Shown: positions 21,143 through 34,117 of the stretch, piece after piece | Layout: each line of letters opens with the position of its first letter | Numbering within the stretch: position 1 is the first letter of the stretch | Origin: Ciona savignyi | Taxonomy: Eukaryota > Chordata > Ascidiacea > Phlebobranchia > Cionidae | Assembly (NCBI GenBank): GCA_000149265.1 | Contig: CH000225.1 | Location: 333,078 to 397,077 of the forward strand | DNA: 64,000 nt | Direction of reading: 5' to 3' | Notes under the pieces: model-generated | What the model was told of the DNA's origin: nothing | Seen by the model: the letters and a program-made list of their open reading frames with translations, nothing else | The model's database searches: none | Made by a program: the position numbers and the translations under genes

Positions 21143-23379
21143 AGCGCAAGTATACTTTCTATGAAAAACCAATGATACCTGTACATTCAGCGGGATTGAG
21201 GTTTGAGATAAATAACTAACACTAAAAGGGCAGACGCTTCCTGGACTCCTAACAATTTACCACCAACTCTTGTACAACACTCGCTGAACCCTGCTAAATG
21301 ACCAACCAAATCCAAATATCTTACGATCATCAACTCAATTAACAGAAGTTCACATTCGCACGTAATGTTAATTGCTTCTCGTACACGAATGTGTGATTGC
21401 ATGACATTTAGAACAATGCATGACCTTTGCAGTTGACTTTCAACGAGTTTCCACGGGTTTGGAAAATTTATAAGTATGGTGGCTATTAACCCGAATAAAG
21501 TTGCTGCAAAACGCTTTAAATAATAGGCTTGTTCGTCGATGTGGTTCTGTTGATCTCAACTAACAATCTGAATAACAAAGACATTTAGTTTTCTCCTGAT
21601 CTTTGTTCTCAATGCGACTAGTTTGCGTATTTTAAGCAATGAAACACGCCATAGCGACCAAGTGGAAACGCTTAAAGTGTTCATTGCATATCTGGGCCCT
21701 TCTCGTTTAAGATTGGGAATTGTATATCTTTAACCTCCACGTGCGCACGTTCGGGTTTCTCTAATTATACGGCGGTTAATTTTGGAAGTTTTGTTTCCGA
21801 GTGGCTTTATATGTATAATTGGTAAAGGAAACATCGTAAGTTGATTGCTTGCCTGTGCACGCGACTTTTGGTCACTTTCTTTAGCACGGGAAGTTATTTA
21901 GCGCGAATTATCCACACCAAGCCACTCGCCAGTTGTATGTGCATTTCTATGAAGTTTGCTGAATTTCTCATTTGACACACGTCGTCTTTACGCATGCGAG
22001 ACTTCGGGCATGTGCAATTAAAGAAACTTATAAAAAACATATGTATACCATGCAATGGAATTTTCACACATATATCTAAGAACCAACACCGCGTTGCTGT
22101 TGTTAAGGTGCCTGGACACAGAACGCATAATGCGACAATAATATTCCTAATTACGCGCGTATTTATCTCAAAATAACCTAAACAAACGGACCGAATTACC
22201 TACTTTTATGAATCATTCTATAAGTACCACACGCAGATGCTTTTTTGAACATAGTTCTGAGCATGATAGATTACCTTGTAGTCACCAAACTCGTCGTGGT
22301 TTTTGCAAATTTACATTACAGTATTTTAGGTTTATATTCTAAAAATAATATAAACTATACCATAAGGTCAACTTTATTGAAAAATATTTTAATGTACATT
22401 AAATACCACGTAGCCTATACCTGTATTTAAACTTTGTTTTTATTTAATTTAGAAAGCGGAGTTCTGTTTCAAAAGCGTATCACATTAGTACCAAAGTTAG
22501 TAAATCAGCCAAATAGAAGAACAGTTACCTTTAAAGATTACAAAATAAAATTTGTTTGAAATAAAAAGTGAAAACATGGAATTGCAGTAGAATTTGTATA
22601 ATTACAATTATTGGAACACTAAACAAATGCAGATTTAAGTTCAGAGCTTTGCCCAGCACACAACTACCTGGTAGCTGCTTTTGTAAGAACAAAAGCTTTG
22701 GGGCTGTGTACTTGTCACAGCGAAAAAACAATGTATAATAACTTGACTTCTTTTATTTTTTCATTGTCAGCTTCACCTGTTGTAAAATATAAACATACAT
22801 GGTTATTGAATGAAATGTTTATAAACTATCTCGCAACTATAACAGATGTATTAAACAATGTCAGATACCAGGGACTATATATTTCGCAAAACATTAACCT
22901 CACTCTTTTGACTCGTACAGGATGGGTTCAACCAATTATTTTCCATATCTTAATGCACAGTAATCTAAATCATAACTTAAAATCGAAACTGGTATCTACA
23001 ACTTAAAGTTCTTAAAAATTTCGAGCTGGCACACCTTAGTGCATTATGACCCTTTTTTCAATAAAACAGCCTGAAAACGCACGATTAACATCTTTATTTC
23101 ACGAAGTTATGCTCCACTATTACAATACTCTCCGGCTAAACAAAAACACTTGCGCGACGTTATCCGTACCAGCATTGGCGAATCACCACCACTGTAATTT
23201 AGCAAAACACTCCCTAAAACACCATTCCTAAAATACTACCAATTGTCAGTTGTGGCCGTGAAGAAAGATCAATTTATTATTTTGATAGGAGTTTTATTAC
23301 ATTTAAATTGAAACAAAATTTTTGAATCATAATATCATACTTCTTAAAATTATAAAAAAAAAATAGCTAAGGTCACTGA
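21143..23379. other. intergenic, upstream of the GPCR
   Basis: No convincing exon on either strand. The longest frame (22698-23006, plus, 102 aa) has no signature or splice context. Presumably it holds the regulatory region of the GPCR. Confidence 0.5.
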
Positions 23380-24080
23380 CTTAATTTTGATTGGGGGTTA
23401 TATTCTCGCGCCCCAAGGGAGTTTCTCTTGCGTGATTTATCAAAAATTTGCCACTGCATAACTAATACATATTAGCTCAGAGCTTTAAAAAGTTAGCTTA
23501 TTAGGTTATTTTCCATGTTGTTTAAGTACGGTTAAGTGTTGGCTGATTTCCCGAATAAAATGGTTTATAGTGGTTAAGGGATATACGAATCTTTTTATTG
23601 TTATAGAAATTCACTATTGATGAGTGTTGGTAATAAGTGTTTAGCTGTTTGTATACTTGGTAATGTGTATTATTTACGTGGTTAGTGTATTCTATTTACT
23701 TGTATTTTTAATTAAAATTTTTAGAAAAAGGGCAAAAAATAGGTTATAGGTCAGATTTAAGGTCGAGGCAATCTATAAGTATGCCAATTAGAATTACTAA
23801 AATTCCAACCTTATTGGATAACCCATTTTACCCAATTCAATGGCACACCGGACATGTCTGTCATGTGAGTTGCGCAGAAGAAAAACTAAAAAACGTGTAT
23901 CCTGGGATTCGAAGGGAACCCATAATGTACTTTTTTCATGCATCTGGACGAAAGTTAAACTTTTGGGTTGGATGGTATGTGGCGTATTGTTTTTTTTGGG
24001 GGGGGGGGGCTCCGTCACGGAAGGTTGGTTTTATTCTTGATCACAAGCGAGCACAGAAAAATATACAAAGCTGGTAAATA
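23380..24080 (+). repeat. dispersed repeat A, copy 1
   Basis: AT-rich repeat shared with 46200-47340 and 51180-52250, all in the same orientation. Shared landmarks are CTTGCGTGATTTA...AAATTTG, CACTATTGATG...GTGTTTAGCTG, TGGTAATGTGTAT, and the block with CCTTATTGGATAACCC...GACATGTCTGTCA. No protein-coding frame is conserved between copies. Confidence 0.6.
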
Positions 24081-25717
24081 AGTCGTCTGTCTGTACAGGT
24101 GGTGGCAAAATATACCCAGTTCTCGACTAATTGCCACGTTAAACGGTTGCCTTGCAGTATTAAATTGTTCTCTTTGCCCTTTACTCGTTAAGCGGTCAAA
24201 TATAAACCTCTCAAGCATAAAATGTATATCTTAAAAGCGTTAAAACTCTTAGTGTTTAAAATTGCGGAGTGGACTTTTAACAATCTATGACATGCACAAA
24301 TTATAAATACTATCCATAATGCACAAATGCACAAATGCCATAACAACACACTTCCCCCTGCCCTGCATAATTGCATACTAAACAAACTTAATTGTGCTAT
24401 AAAAACAAGAAGCAATTCCCAATTTTTAATTCATTTTTGCAACAAGTCCCTATCCTAAGTTTTATTTATGATGATGTTTATTACAGTTTTCTCTGTTACT
24501 TGGTAAGCCGTTGGCACACTTGGATTTGTTTTTTGGAATAGTTTTTTTTTTGCCGGCCCTAACAGAGCTCTGTATTTTAAAGTTTATCACTTCAGTCTTA
24601 TTACTTGATTTTGGTTTTTAAAATATTTTTTACCAGCATCTGATTGCACACCACCTTGACCCTAACCTGTTTTTATTTTCATATATTTTTCTATTTTTTT
24701 ACTGTCTTGAAGCATTTTTACAACTATACTACCAGGACATTATTATTCCAGATATCCGGACATCGAAATTTCCTTTACAAAGAGAAGGTCGTCCGTTTTT
24801 TCCTTGCGTGGCTTCTTTCTCCTCCAATTTACTATTCGAGAGCTGTGATCTTCAGATAAAGATGACAGTCAATATTAAACTATATATGTCAAAACCAATC
24901 TGCTTTAATATAATAGGTTCTTGCTGCAATCTTTAGCATTTTTTATTTGCTGGCCATCCTTTTTTGGCTCCCTATTTATTTATTTATTCGTATTTGTTAT
25001 CTATTTATTTTTAACATTTTGTTTTGTTTTGTTCTTTTTTATTTATGGTTCACTACTGTAGTGCTCCTTTTTCACACTCCTAAATAAGTGTTAAATCAAA
25101 TGCATTAGTGTTATGCAATTTGTGTGTTATAATGAGAGTATTTAATGTAAATATGCCCCGGTAAGTGTGCTTGAAACTAAGTGTCATCTGACATTAGTGG
25201 AATTTTATTTTAGGGGGTTTTCCTTATTCCACTCCGGTTCACGCTGTCGGGCCACACCTTCTAAAGCCGGCTCCCCCTCAGTACTGGTCGCGCTTTACCG
25301 CACACTCTTCTTCAGGGCTCTATATCGTTTGGTCTTAATTAAATTTTGTTTGCTTAATATTGTTCTTTCGCCTAGCTTAGTGATAATAATCATTCTAAGC
25401 GATACGGCGTTAACTTTTAGCCTCCCACCAACGAGGTTCGTTAACAATGTTGTAAAAGGAAGTTATTAGGACTTTTGTCGTTGAGACGTGTGCTTCTTCT
25501 GTCGGTACGATGCGGCTTTCTGTGTCTAGCGGCAATAAGGCGTTGCGTTTCCCCTCGGACTCGATACCCGACAGATGTACAAATAATAGCTCACAAAGAA
25601 GGTATCGACCGTCAACTGTATATTTGTTGTCTGTATTTGTAGCATAGTTCATAATGTTTAAAGCTTTATAATATTGAATTGTGGGTTAGTTATATGTCGA
25701 ACTGACTAAAACAAAGG
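24081..25717. other. intergenic, no gene recognised
   Basis: AT-rich with TTTA-type simple repeats near 24980-25015. A more GC-balanced block at 25200-25600 has two modest frames (plus 25167-25469, minus 25410-25652) without signatures; it could be an old transposon fragment. Confidence 0.45.
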
Positions 25718-26624
25718 ATGATGAAAAATGACGTAATAATGTGGATTATTACGTGGCTCCTCACCATCAACCCAGGTAAGGGGCGTCAACATCTTACGCT
25801 TTGGTTTGTTTGATTTTTGTTACTTATGTTGTGACAAAAAAACTACATAAGGATTGAATATTCAAGTTTTATTCCCGGAAATAAAAAATGCATAAGCAAA
25901 ATATATAATCCAATTATTGTACATAACGATAATGAACTTAAATTAAATATCCTTTTAGTAAATAAAATTTGTTGTCAGCACTCATTACACGTTGTTGTTG
26001 TTGCAGCATCAACTAAAAATAGTTTGAACATTGTCCTTCTAACAGCCGAACCGGACAGAACTGAGATGTATTGCTACAATTGCTTATACTACGACAAGCA
26101 CTTCTACCACATGGATGAGTGCCAAGCAAATATGACTACTTCGCCTCATCTGCTTCAAAGGTGTAAGGTCAACGACCGCTACTGTAAAGTAAGTGTCATT
26201 CCGTGTATAATGGTAAAAAGAATTTAGCAGTCGTATTTTATTTGTTTCAACTTATATCACATCTGCTCGAGTGCATATCTTATCCATTTGATCCGTGCGT
26301 AAATGCCTTTTTAATAATTTTGCTGATTTGCCTTAAAACCTGGAACAATCGATTTGTGTGGGTGTGAGTAAAACTACCGAATCGGTTATGTAGATTGAGC
26401 GGATCAAGGTGCAGGGAATAACCATCCGACTGGAGCGCAGTTGTACCGAGGCTTGTGTATATGGCTGCAGATATAGAGGATGGGGGGTTCTAACTGAGAC
26501 CTGCACTACATGTTGCGAGCACACACAGTGCAATGTTGGCAATTACTGCAATATGTCCAAGCCCAGTGTGAAAATAATAATCTCTGTATTTACTTTCTTG
26601 TATTTGTTCAACAATGTGCTGTAA
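25718..26624 (+). CDS. Ly6/uPAR-type three-finger protein, probably GPI-anchored
   Basis: Three phased exons: 25718-25775 (signal peptide MMKNDVIMWIITWLLTINP), 26007-26188, 26394-26624; 471 nt, 156 aa. The mature part begins near MYCYNC, and cysteines follow the Ly6 plan (CYNC...C...C...YC). It closes with the diagnostic TTCCEHTQCN and a further NYCN. A C-terminal hydrophobic stretch (VKIIISVFTFLYLFNNVL) right after a short Ser/Lys spacer fits GPI attachment. Such proteins sit on the outer cell surface and modulate receptors or adhesion. An AATAAA lies at 26682. The acceptor of exon 3 (GGTTATGTAG) has a poor pyrimidine tract, so that border is less certain. Which Ly6 subfamily it belongs to cannot be said. 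Confidence 0.8.
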
Positions 26625-27764
26625 TAATTTTGTGGTGAAATCGATTGAAAAAGGACAGATTTTCATTCCGACTCGCTTTCAAATAAATAACCGGGTTGGC
26701 AACAATATTTGGTAGTTCAACTGAGTTTTATAATTCAATTTATTAATAAGGGGATATGACAAAAACGGTGTTTGATGTAAGCCAACTCTAAGGAAACTGT
26801 TTGGTAACCCTTCGCACCGGTAATTTGTTGAAAGAATTATAGTGTGTTGATTATAAGACAAAAAGAAGAATTATAAGACAACTGTTTGTCACTCGGGTGG
26901 AACAATATATTTTAGAATAATTCTTGCGGTGGACATCCCAGCCAGTAAAGGGAGATGGGACGTGGGTAGACAGGGGGCACAGGATAGAGGGAGAAGTTTG
27001 ACCTGTAATTGTGACATTAACTAGAGTTTACAAAGCACTTGCTTAACAGTAATAGTAAACCAAATAACAGTAATAGTAAACCAAAAAATGGTATTTTATA
27101 TGTTTATGCAAGCAGGGGAACTAAGCACAATTAATATATTTCATAAACCGAGTGTGTAGTTTGGTTTGGAAGGAGAAACTAATGTGTCCCTCCCTATGTT
27201 AACATACCAATCTGTAAAATAATTCTGCCAAGCACCCGATTTTATTTTTTCTCAATTCTATAAATTCACCTTGGCTTGTCAAAAGATATTTTTGCCATTT
27301 TATTTAACAATTCTTTTTAATCCAAAACTGACGTAATCTGACTTGTGTATAAAAATATATATTTTATTCATTTCACCGACCTGTTACGCACACGGACTCT
27401 GTAATAAACGTTGTGATGGAAGATGAATAATCGCCGGTGGATAGCAACAGCTGCATCGATTGCGTCTACACGTGGCAGTAGATCACATATATATACCACA
27501 TCAATCTTGATAAAGACCCCACCACGAACAGTGTATACATGACACCTGCAGTCTGGATAGAATGGATTTGTTTGGTGATGAAGCGACTATACCTTGTTGG
27601 CACAAACTGTTTGGTTTGTTGACTCGAAAATATTTGCCGATTGGCAATTTAGTTTTGTCGATTGCCTGCAAAACAAGATTTGCGGATCGGCAAACAAGTT
27701 TTTGTCGATAAGGAAATATTTTTTTACTTAAGTAAGATTGACCTGGTTGCCACTTTAAAAAAGT
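26625..27764. other. intergenic between two plus-strand genes
   Basis: Includes AATAAA at 26682 for the Ly6 gene and a direct repeat AACAGTAATAGTAAACCAAA (27044, 27065). No exon seen. Confidence 0.5.
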
Positions 27765-28650
27765 ATGAACTCTGACCTTCCAAAAGATACAACAAATCGG
27801 ATTCTCCTCCACGATCCGGAAGCGCGAATGCTGCGGAGATTTGAAGTGGAGCTTCCGGCCAAATATCCCGAGTTGTTTCGTTGTCTGCAAGAAAGCGGTA
27901 ATGACCATACCGCCACACCCGTTCCCCCTGAGGAGTACTTCCGTGTTAGAAAGGATAGTTATGTGTATCACCGTGGATACAAAATAACAGGGGTCGATAA
28001 TACAGGGACAGCAATTCGACTTAGTAACGTTCACTTCCTTAGCAATACTAACCTTGGTTAGTGGATGGTTTTCAACACTGGTTATTCTAGTTTTTAAAAC
28101 CACCTCACTTAACAAAATATTTTTTCGATTTAATACAAGATTTGTTTATGGTCTTATAACGAAAAATATTATGAAACTTCTAAAAACTCCGTTAAGTGTC
28201 ACATTTTAATTTTGTTGGTAAGCTAAGAAAATATGTCTATTGACGTTTTTGATACGCTAATGCGGATTGGCTCTATACAATTTGTTCATGCAAAATGCCG
28301 AGATTCTTAATCGTTTTTAGTATTTTTTATTATAGGTTCCCTTTCGATTCTCAGGAACTAACGTTGTTTTAATTCATTTTATCTTCACCTTCGCAACAGG
28401 CAACCGTTCTCTGTTGACTGATAATTACTTCAGAAAGCCACAAAGAAGGCTTTTAGCCAAGAGCATGGTAACGCTAGTTAAAATGCAAGTGCTGGGTCGG
28501 AAAATTTTACGATCGTGGGCGCCCTTGTTAGCAGCAACGCAGAGACTGCCGCAGATATATCGAATCGTGCAGTATATGAGACGTTATAATTACGGATATA
28601 AAAGAGCTGGACAATCAAAACCAAAGAAAATCCATAAAAAATTTGAATAA
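27765..28650 (+). CDS. unrecognised 180-aa protein, two exons
   Basis: Exons 27765-28056 (donor G|GTTAGT) and 28400-28650 (acceptor CGCAACAG), phase 1/2, total 543 nt. The first exon encodes a hydrophilic region: LLHDPEARMLRRFEVELPAK, a PVPPEEYFRV segment and YHRGYKITGVDNTGTAI. The second is very basic, with FRKPQRRLLAKSMVTLVKMQ and a C-terminus rich in Lys/Arg/Tyr (YMRRYNYGYKRAGQSKPKK). There is no signal peptide, no membrane segment and no family I recognise. The basic tail may bind nucleic acid or act as a nuclear signal, but that is inference. The phase-matched splice and uninterrupted frames make it likely to be a real gene. Confidence 0.65.
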
Positions 28651-29715
28651 GAAAAAAGAGTCTCATTTACTCTCCATATTAAAAGGAAGGTAATGTGAAA
28701 TCGAGTTGTTAGCGATTTTTTTGGATATTCAGGGCAAAATCTAAGTAAACCGCCCCATGGAAATTTTATACAGACCAAAGAATATAAGCTCGACGGACAT
28801 TTTGTGCATTTTGGTGCCGATTATTTTTTGTCAGTCGATATTTCGCAACTGGTAAGGGATTTTATTCTCCGTTAATTCTAGAGACGTTTCTAAATGTACA
28901 AAATGAACGAGTAAAAACGGACTTTTCATACCCCAATTTACCCCAAGGAGATTTCTTAAAATACAAAATATATAAAGAAGTGATTACCACCAATATTTTA
29001 AGCCAAACTGTATGCCCACGGGTTTTCTGGTTATACCTAACCACTCTTGGTATATCTTAAACAAGGTGTGTATTTGTTTCGCAAGAAATACATAAATGGG
29101 TTATACCGAGTAACAAATTCAAATTTGATACCCATGTTCCACTAATGAAATAAGTATTTATGTTAGTTTACAACAACAACAAAAAAATAAATAAAATGGT
29201 AACATATATCTTTTTTTATCTCGATTGTTATATTTTTGCCGTTTTCACAATGGGCGTAAAAAAATATATTACATATTTAATATTGGTTTGGAGATATTTA
29301 TTTTTATTGGAGTACGACTTTATATATTATTGCATGTTTAATACACAGTAGCTAACACGTATATCATTTTTATCTCGATTAGATATTTTCTTTCTGTTAA
29401 TATGGGCGTTAAATAGTTTGCGCGTCATTGATTTTATGGGAATTTACTTCTCATTGTTTTTATTTAGTAGGAGGAATATTTCAGGGTAAACGGAGATGTT
29501 TTAAATCGTTATTTTTTTCTTTCATTTTATACTTGTGATTAAGTAACCAGGGAACCTAATCGTTTTTACACGCAGAAACATATATAGTCAAATAGCGTAC
29601 AATCAAAATAAATTTTTAAGGTAATGGTGTTTATTATTTGTTTGACACTGTTTAGTTCTCTACCCTTTTGATATTCCAAGTTAAACAATTACGTAGCTAG
29701 GCTTTAAACAATTTA
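28651..29715. other. intergenic between convergent genes
   Basis: Very AT-rich, with no exon found on either strand. The two flanking genes end towards each other here. Confidence 0.5.
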
Positions 29716-32670
29716 TTAGCTATACTTTATACGCCAATAAACCTTAATTAGATAAGTTGTTTTCTTATGTTTGATGGAGATGGTGACCGCTGCATCTATG
29801 CTGGTCGGAGCCTCTCTCCATAATTTTCCAATATTTTTTGGAAATCCTTCCTTCACACCACCCGTGCCGATCTCATAAACCTGGTTTCCTGCATAACGGT
29901 GAGTGTTAGTTCTAGTCTACATTTAGCATTCATTACCTCGAAATGCAGTTGTAAGAGATTTGCTCGTTTGCGTAAAAGCGTCAAAAGGCTCTCCATTGCA
30001 CAGTTCTGTGGTGTTTGATGGAAATATTGTAGTTGGTGGTTCGGAGGTGTTTGGTGGCTCTGTAGTGCTTGGTGGTTCTGTAGTGCTTGGTGGTTCTGTA
30101 GTGCTTGGTGGTTCTGTAGTGCTAGGTGGTTCTGTGGTGTTGGGTGGTTGACCGTATAGAAGTTGAATGCCATTAATATCATCTTGGTGAAGACTCAGGT
30201 TCGGGTTGTATCTGCGGTAAACGGGCGCCATGATAGCAGCCGAGTTTCGACTGTGCATCAACCCAAGACTGTGACCTAGCTCATGCACTGCCGTCTGTGG
30301 GTTTGTTGTGTTAAATATTTAGTAATAGTATTAACAACGATAGGGAAATGTGGAACCTGCAGAATATCAACCCCTTTATGACTGTTTGTAACAAACTTTT
30401 CAGCGAGATCAAAGTGAATATCACCCGCTAGTGTTGGTATATCTTGATCCTCCCAAGCTGCTGGAGGGTAAAACCCATGAGCGAGAGTCCCTCCTATTCC
30501 ATCGAAATTATATCTAAAAATATAAACTATCGGCTAAACGTCTTCCAATGTTAACCACAGCTACTTAGTTTAGGATCAGTTAAAAATAATGTGTTTATTT
30601 TATGTAAAACTTATTTTCGCTTGTATTTTAATTCCAAATAAAATAATTCAAAAATACAAAAATCGAGAACAAATGTTATATTGTGTCCCAGGAGAACTAT
30701 AAAGATATCTATAAGCAACGGACAGATTCTACAAACAGAAACAGAAAAGGACACAATTCATGTAACTCACCCGTCCCCATGGGAACCATCAGCAAAGTAA
30801 ATATCGATATCAGCCGTCGAGGTCGCTTCAACACGTTTTATGGTCAGCGGGGTCACCTCTGCCCACATTTGAATTGCCCGAGCCATGGTATCGTGAAATT
30901 CTTTTGCAGTGAGTCTGCAATGTACTTTCGTATTTTATTTTATTTCCAATATCTATACAGAGCATAAAATAAACATAACAATTTTTTTGATTGCCTTGTT
31001 TTTCTCTTTTCTCCAGTTTTATTAAGTTTTTGCTGGTAATTGGTGATGATTTTAAATACCTTTATGGAAAAAAAACAAGTGACCGTAATCAGTATACAAC
31101 TAAATACTGTATATTAAAACGCCTGTCTTTTGGAACCAATGTTGTTACGGGATCATGAACAAACAAGTCTCATCCCCGCATACCTCATGCCTAAACAAGT
31201 GTGTATGTCCCTCATAACCTTTAAATAAGTTTAACACGAAGCAGTGATCATGAAATCTATTAATCATCACCTGACCTGTGAGTAATGTTAAGGACTCTGT
31301 ACGTAAGGTCGTGCTTCAACCATGAGCCTTGCAATACAAAGTTACCCGCGTCGCCCGAGGGTTCAATATCTCGCATTCCACAACGCGGTAGCAGCAACGT
31401 TTCTAAGGTTTCCTTGTCCAACTTACCGGTGACTGGAAGTCCAAGATTATCCTATGGCATGATTGAATACATTTGTGCCACTTATACTTTGGGAGTTTAA
31501 GACATCCAAGTGAAAAGATTTATCCATATTAATCGTGAAAACATTCGAGACGAAAATATATAAGATTTTATGAATATTATTATCGAAACACTCAACTATA
31601 AATTTGCCGTGACAACATGTGAATTTGTGAATTATTTATATCCTTGTTGTGGAAAGTCGTATTTTATCCACGGACGCGGCCCATCTCGCTCACATTCGAG
31701 TTACTGTTAGGTTCATTTATACCCAAATCGGTGGAAAATTAGCTTTTATCTACAGGTATCGCAGAAATCAGTGTGTCCGTAATCAAGGGAACAATAGGAA
31801 AAATATACCTGCATGGTTTCAATTTGCTGACTAACGTGCTTATCAAGGGCGATTACGTAATAGCGATGCGGATCACGAGAGTCACTGTCGTCACGTGATG
31901 TTGTCATCAGGTCTACCTCGTTTTCCGTAGTCAGATTGGTGTAACCGAATCGATTCATGTAGTTCTGTATTAGAATATAAGGTGGGTTACAATGCTACTG
32001 TTATTAACTTATCTAAGGTATGGATGGTTACACTTATTATGGATTTTCTTCACAAACCAAGTTTGCCGAATCATATGAACAGGCTTCGTTTGCTTAACGT
32101 TTCGTACAATATATTCAGGATTACCCCATATAACATGTTGTTAATGAAAACGAAAGATTCGTAAATTCTTAGAATATATGCTATATGATATTTAAATTTT
32201 ATCACCGTGAATGAGAATACGCAAAGGATGTTATCACATGGTCAATCGTCGGTTTTATTAATACGCAGTTGTGTCGGTCAGTAGGTACCCAGGATTAACA
32301 ATATTTTGTCCGTTTGATTGTGATTCGTGGTCAACAAAAGACAGTCATTATAGAAAGTCATAGAGATAGAAAAGGATAATCAAATAAAATTTAGCAAAAT
32401 ATAAGGACGCGGTAGTAAAATTCAAACAATATTGTTCTAAAGGGATTCAATCGCATGTGAACGATGAACCTTTGTAAAAACTCATCTTTACTGCAAACAA
32501 TATGGATAACTCATTAAAACAAGACACTGAACTTTAACATCCTGAATTGTTTATCTGTAATGCACTGGTGCATTTGATAAAGATACATACTACACTTCTT
32601 CAACCATTGTGTTAAAATTAATAATTACTAGGATGATGACCAGAACTACACGGCAAAATTTATATTCCAT
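29716..32670 (-). CDS. matrix metalloproteinase with a short hemopexin region
   Basis: Phased exons (minus): 32670-32596, 31964-31809, 31451-31276, 30914-30771, 30513-30357, 30294-29937, 29888-29716; 1239 nt, 412 aa. In order: signal peptide ([14 protein letters not shown]), propeptide (NYMNRFGY, then [14 protein letters not shown]), cysteine switch PRCGMRD, and the catalytic domain with HGDGYNFDG, LAGDIHF and the zinc site [12 protein letters not shown] plus Met-turn IMAPV. A Thr/Pro linker of PPSTTE repeats follows, then hemopexin sequence ([25 protein letters not shown]). The protein stops at [12 protein letters not shown], about one blade where MMPs usually have four. Its second hemopexin cysteine is missing. 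AATAAA overlaps the stop. No furin site is visible. The first exon is uncertain (weak donor GTGTAG); 34857-35105 is an alternative. Confidence 0.88.
30030..30154. repeat. 18-bp coding minisatellite in the MMP linker
   Basis: Six or so units of GGTGGTTCTGTAGTGCTT, encoding PPSTTE on the minus strand. The unit length keeps the frame, so linker length could vary between alleles. Confidence 0.85.
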
Positions 32671-32688
32671 TCTGCACGAGAACTAGCC

Positions 32689-32697
32689 TATTTTATA
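32689..32697 (-). promoter_or_regulatory. TATA-box-like TATAAAATA before the MMP start
   Basis: On the minus strand TATAAAATA begins 27 bases before the ATG at 32670. The expected start site would fall at or just before the ATG, leaving almost no leader. The sequence GTGCAG just before the ATG could also serve as a splice acceptor. Confidence 0.35.
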
Positions 32698-32956
32698 GCA
32701 GCAGATAAAATATATATTGTCCCTAAATAATTGCAAAGTTACTAATATATTCAAAATAATAAATTTATCAAAGCCGTTAGATACCAATTCTAAAATAACC
32801 CTCATCCGCTTTCAAAACTGTAATACGGGATAACTATCACTAATTGTTTTATTCAATTTATTACTTTCTTGTTACTAAATTTTACCCTTATTTATTTATT
32901 TTAACTTTTTTATTACGATGTGCTTGTACACCTTTAGACAAGGTTCTTATTTTATT

Positions 32957-33560
32957 TTTATGGGTCCCATTTGAAAAAATGGGACATATATTGTTTTTGT
33001 CTGTTTTTCTTTTTCTTTTTTTCGTCAGACGCTTGACAGGCATAGCATGTCGCCCCGAAATCTACCAGAAGTAATAATGGAATCGTATTGAAACTTTATC
33101 ATTTGTAAGACAACATTGTCCAGATTTGCAGAAACAAAAATTTTGGGCGATAAATTCAGGGGAATTTCACTATAAAGTTAAAAACCAAAACTGTAATTTT
33201 CTTTAAAAAATTAGCTTTTTGGGACATAGCGCTTGAACGGCTGCTTTAATTTTGATAAGATTTGGTGAAAAGTTGAACCGTTAGCCACTCTGTGCCAATT
33301 AAAAGAAAAAAACATTTACATAGGGTATATTCCTAAAAAACGAAGATATGTTTCCGAATCATAATCGTGACAGGCATGCCACACCGCACTGACATCTCCA
33401 ACAAGCAGTCGTCAAATCGGAATAAAACTTTAAAATTTGTTAGATAACATGACCCACATATGTAAAAACAGAAACTTATGTACCAAACCCATGGGGAATT
33501 CCTTGAAGCCATGAAAAACTAAATCGGACTGTTTTGGGAATTTATTTTCATTTCACTGTA
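32957..33560 (+). repeat. dispersed repeat B, copy 1
   Basis: Shared with 41099-41640. Landmarks are GGGTCCCATTT, CGCTTGACAGGCATRGCATG and CAGAAACMAAAATTTT. A second, diverged round of the same unit starts at about 33360 (TCGTGACAGGCATGCCACA). A further piece matching the end of the other copy lies at 34419-34545, so an insertion of about 0.9 kb including a SINE split this copy. Confidence 0.65.
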
Positions 33561-34117
33561 AGGAGCCGTTGCAGGCAACTTGCCTATTGTAGTAGATTGT
33601 TCCTTGTAGGCCTCAGGTAAGCCGGTTTACCACACCTGATGCGATCTGCAATTCCCTAAGCGCTGTTTCGACTCTCAGAGGTGCGCTAATTAATTGAGGT
33701 TTTCTGCGTAAACCTCCTCGACTAGACTACTATTTTCTTTAGTTTTGTAGATCAAAGCTTCAGTAGTTTGATAATATCAATTGTATTAAGCAATTAAGGC
33801 GATTAACTTAGTACCAGTTACGAGTTAAATCGTTAGATATTTCAACGACTTAGATTCCGGATAAACTCTCAGTAATCGTCACATGCAAGATATTTCTTAA
33901 TGCGTTAGGAGCTCTCTTTTCCAGAAGCTCTCCGTTAGGAGCCTCTCTCGAACAAAAGTAGGCTTATATAGTCAAAGTTTTCGACTGCTGCGGTAATAAT
34001 AGTTTAGTGAGGACGCAATGTCAGCGCAAATGTCGGCTGTGGCGATTATAAATCTTATGTAAACATATGAGGTCGCTACATACTACAGAGCTTGAAAAGA
34101 AGCTTCGATTTAAAACA
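33561..34117. other. unexplained insert between repeat B and a SINE
   Basis: Less AT-rich than its surroundings. It contains a short direct repeat (TTAGGAGCTCTC / TTAGGAGCCTCTC near 33905-33950) and TATATAG near 33965. It might be a solo LTR, but no matching second copy exists in the window. Confidence 0.3.

Noticed and set aside
22698-23006. 102-codon plus-strand frame
   Set aside because: AT-rich, with no domain, no splice context and no similarity recognised.
23781-24077. 98-codon frame
   Set aside because: It lies in dispersed repeat A and is not conserved in the other two copies.
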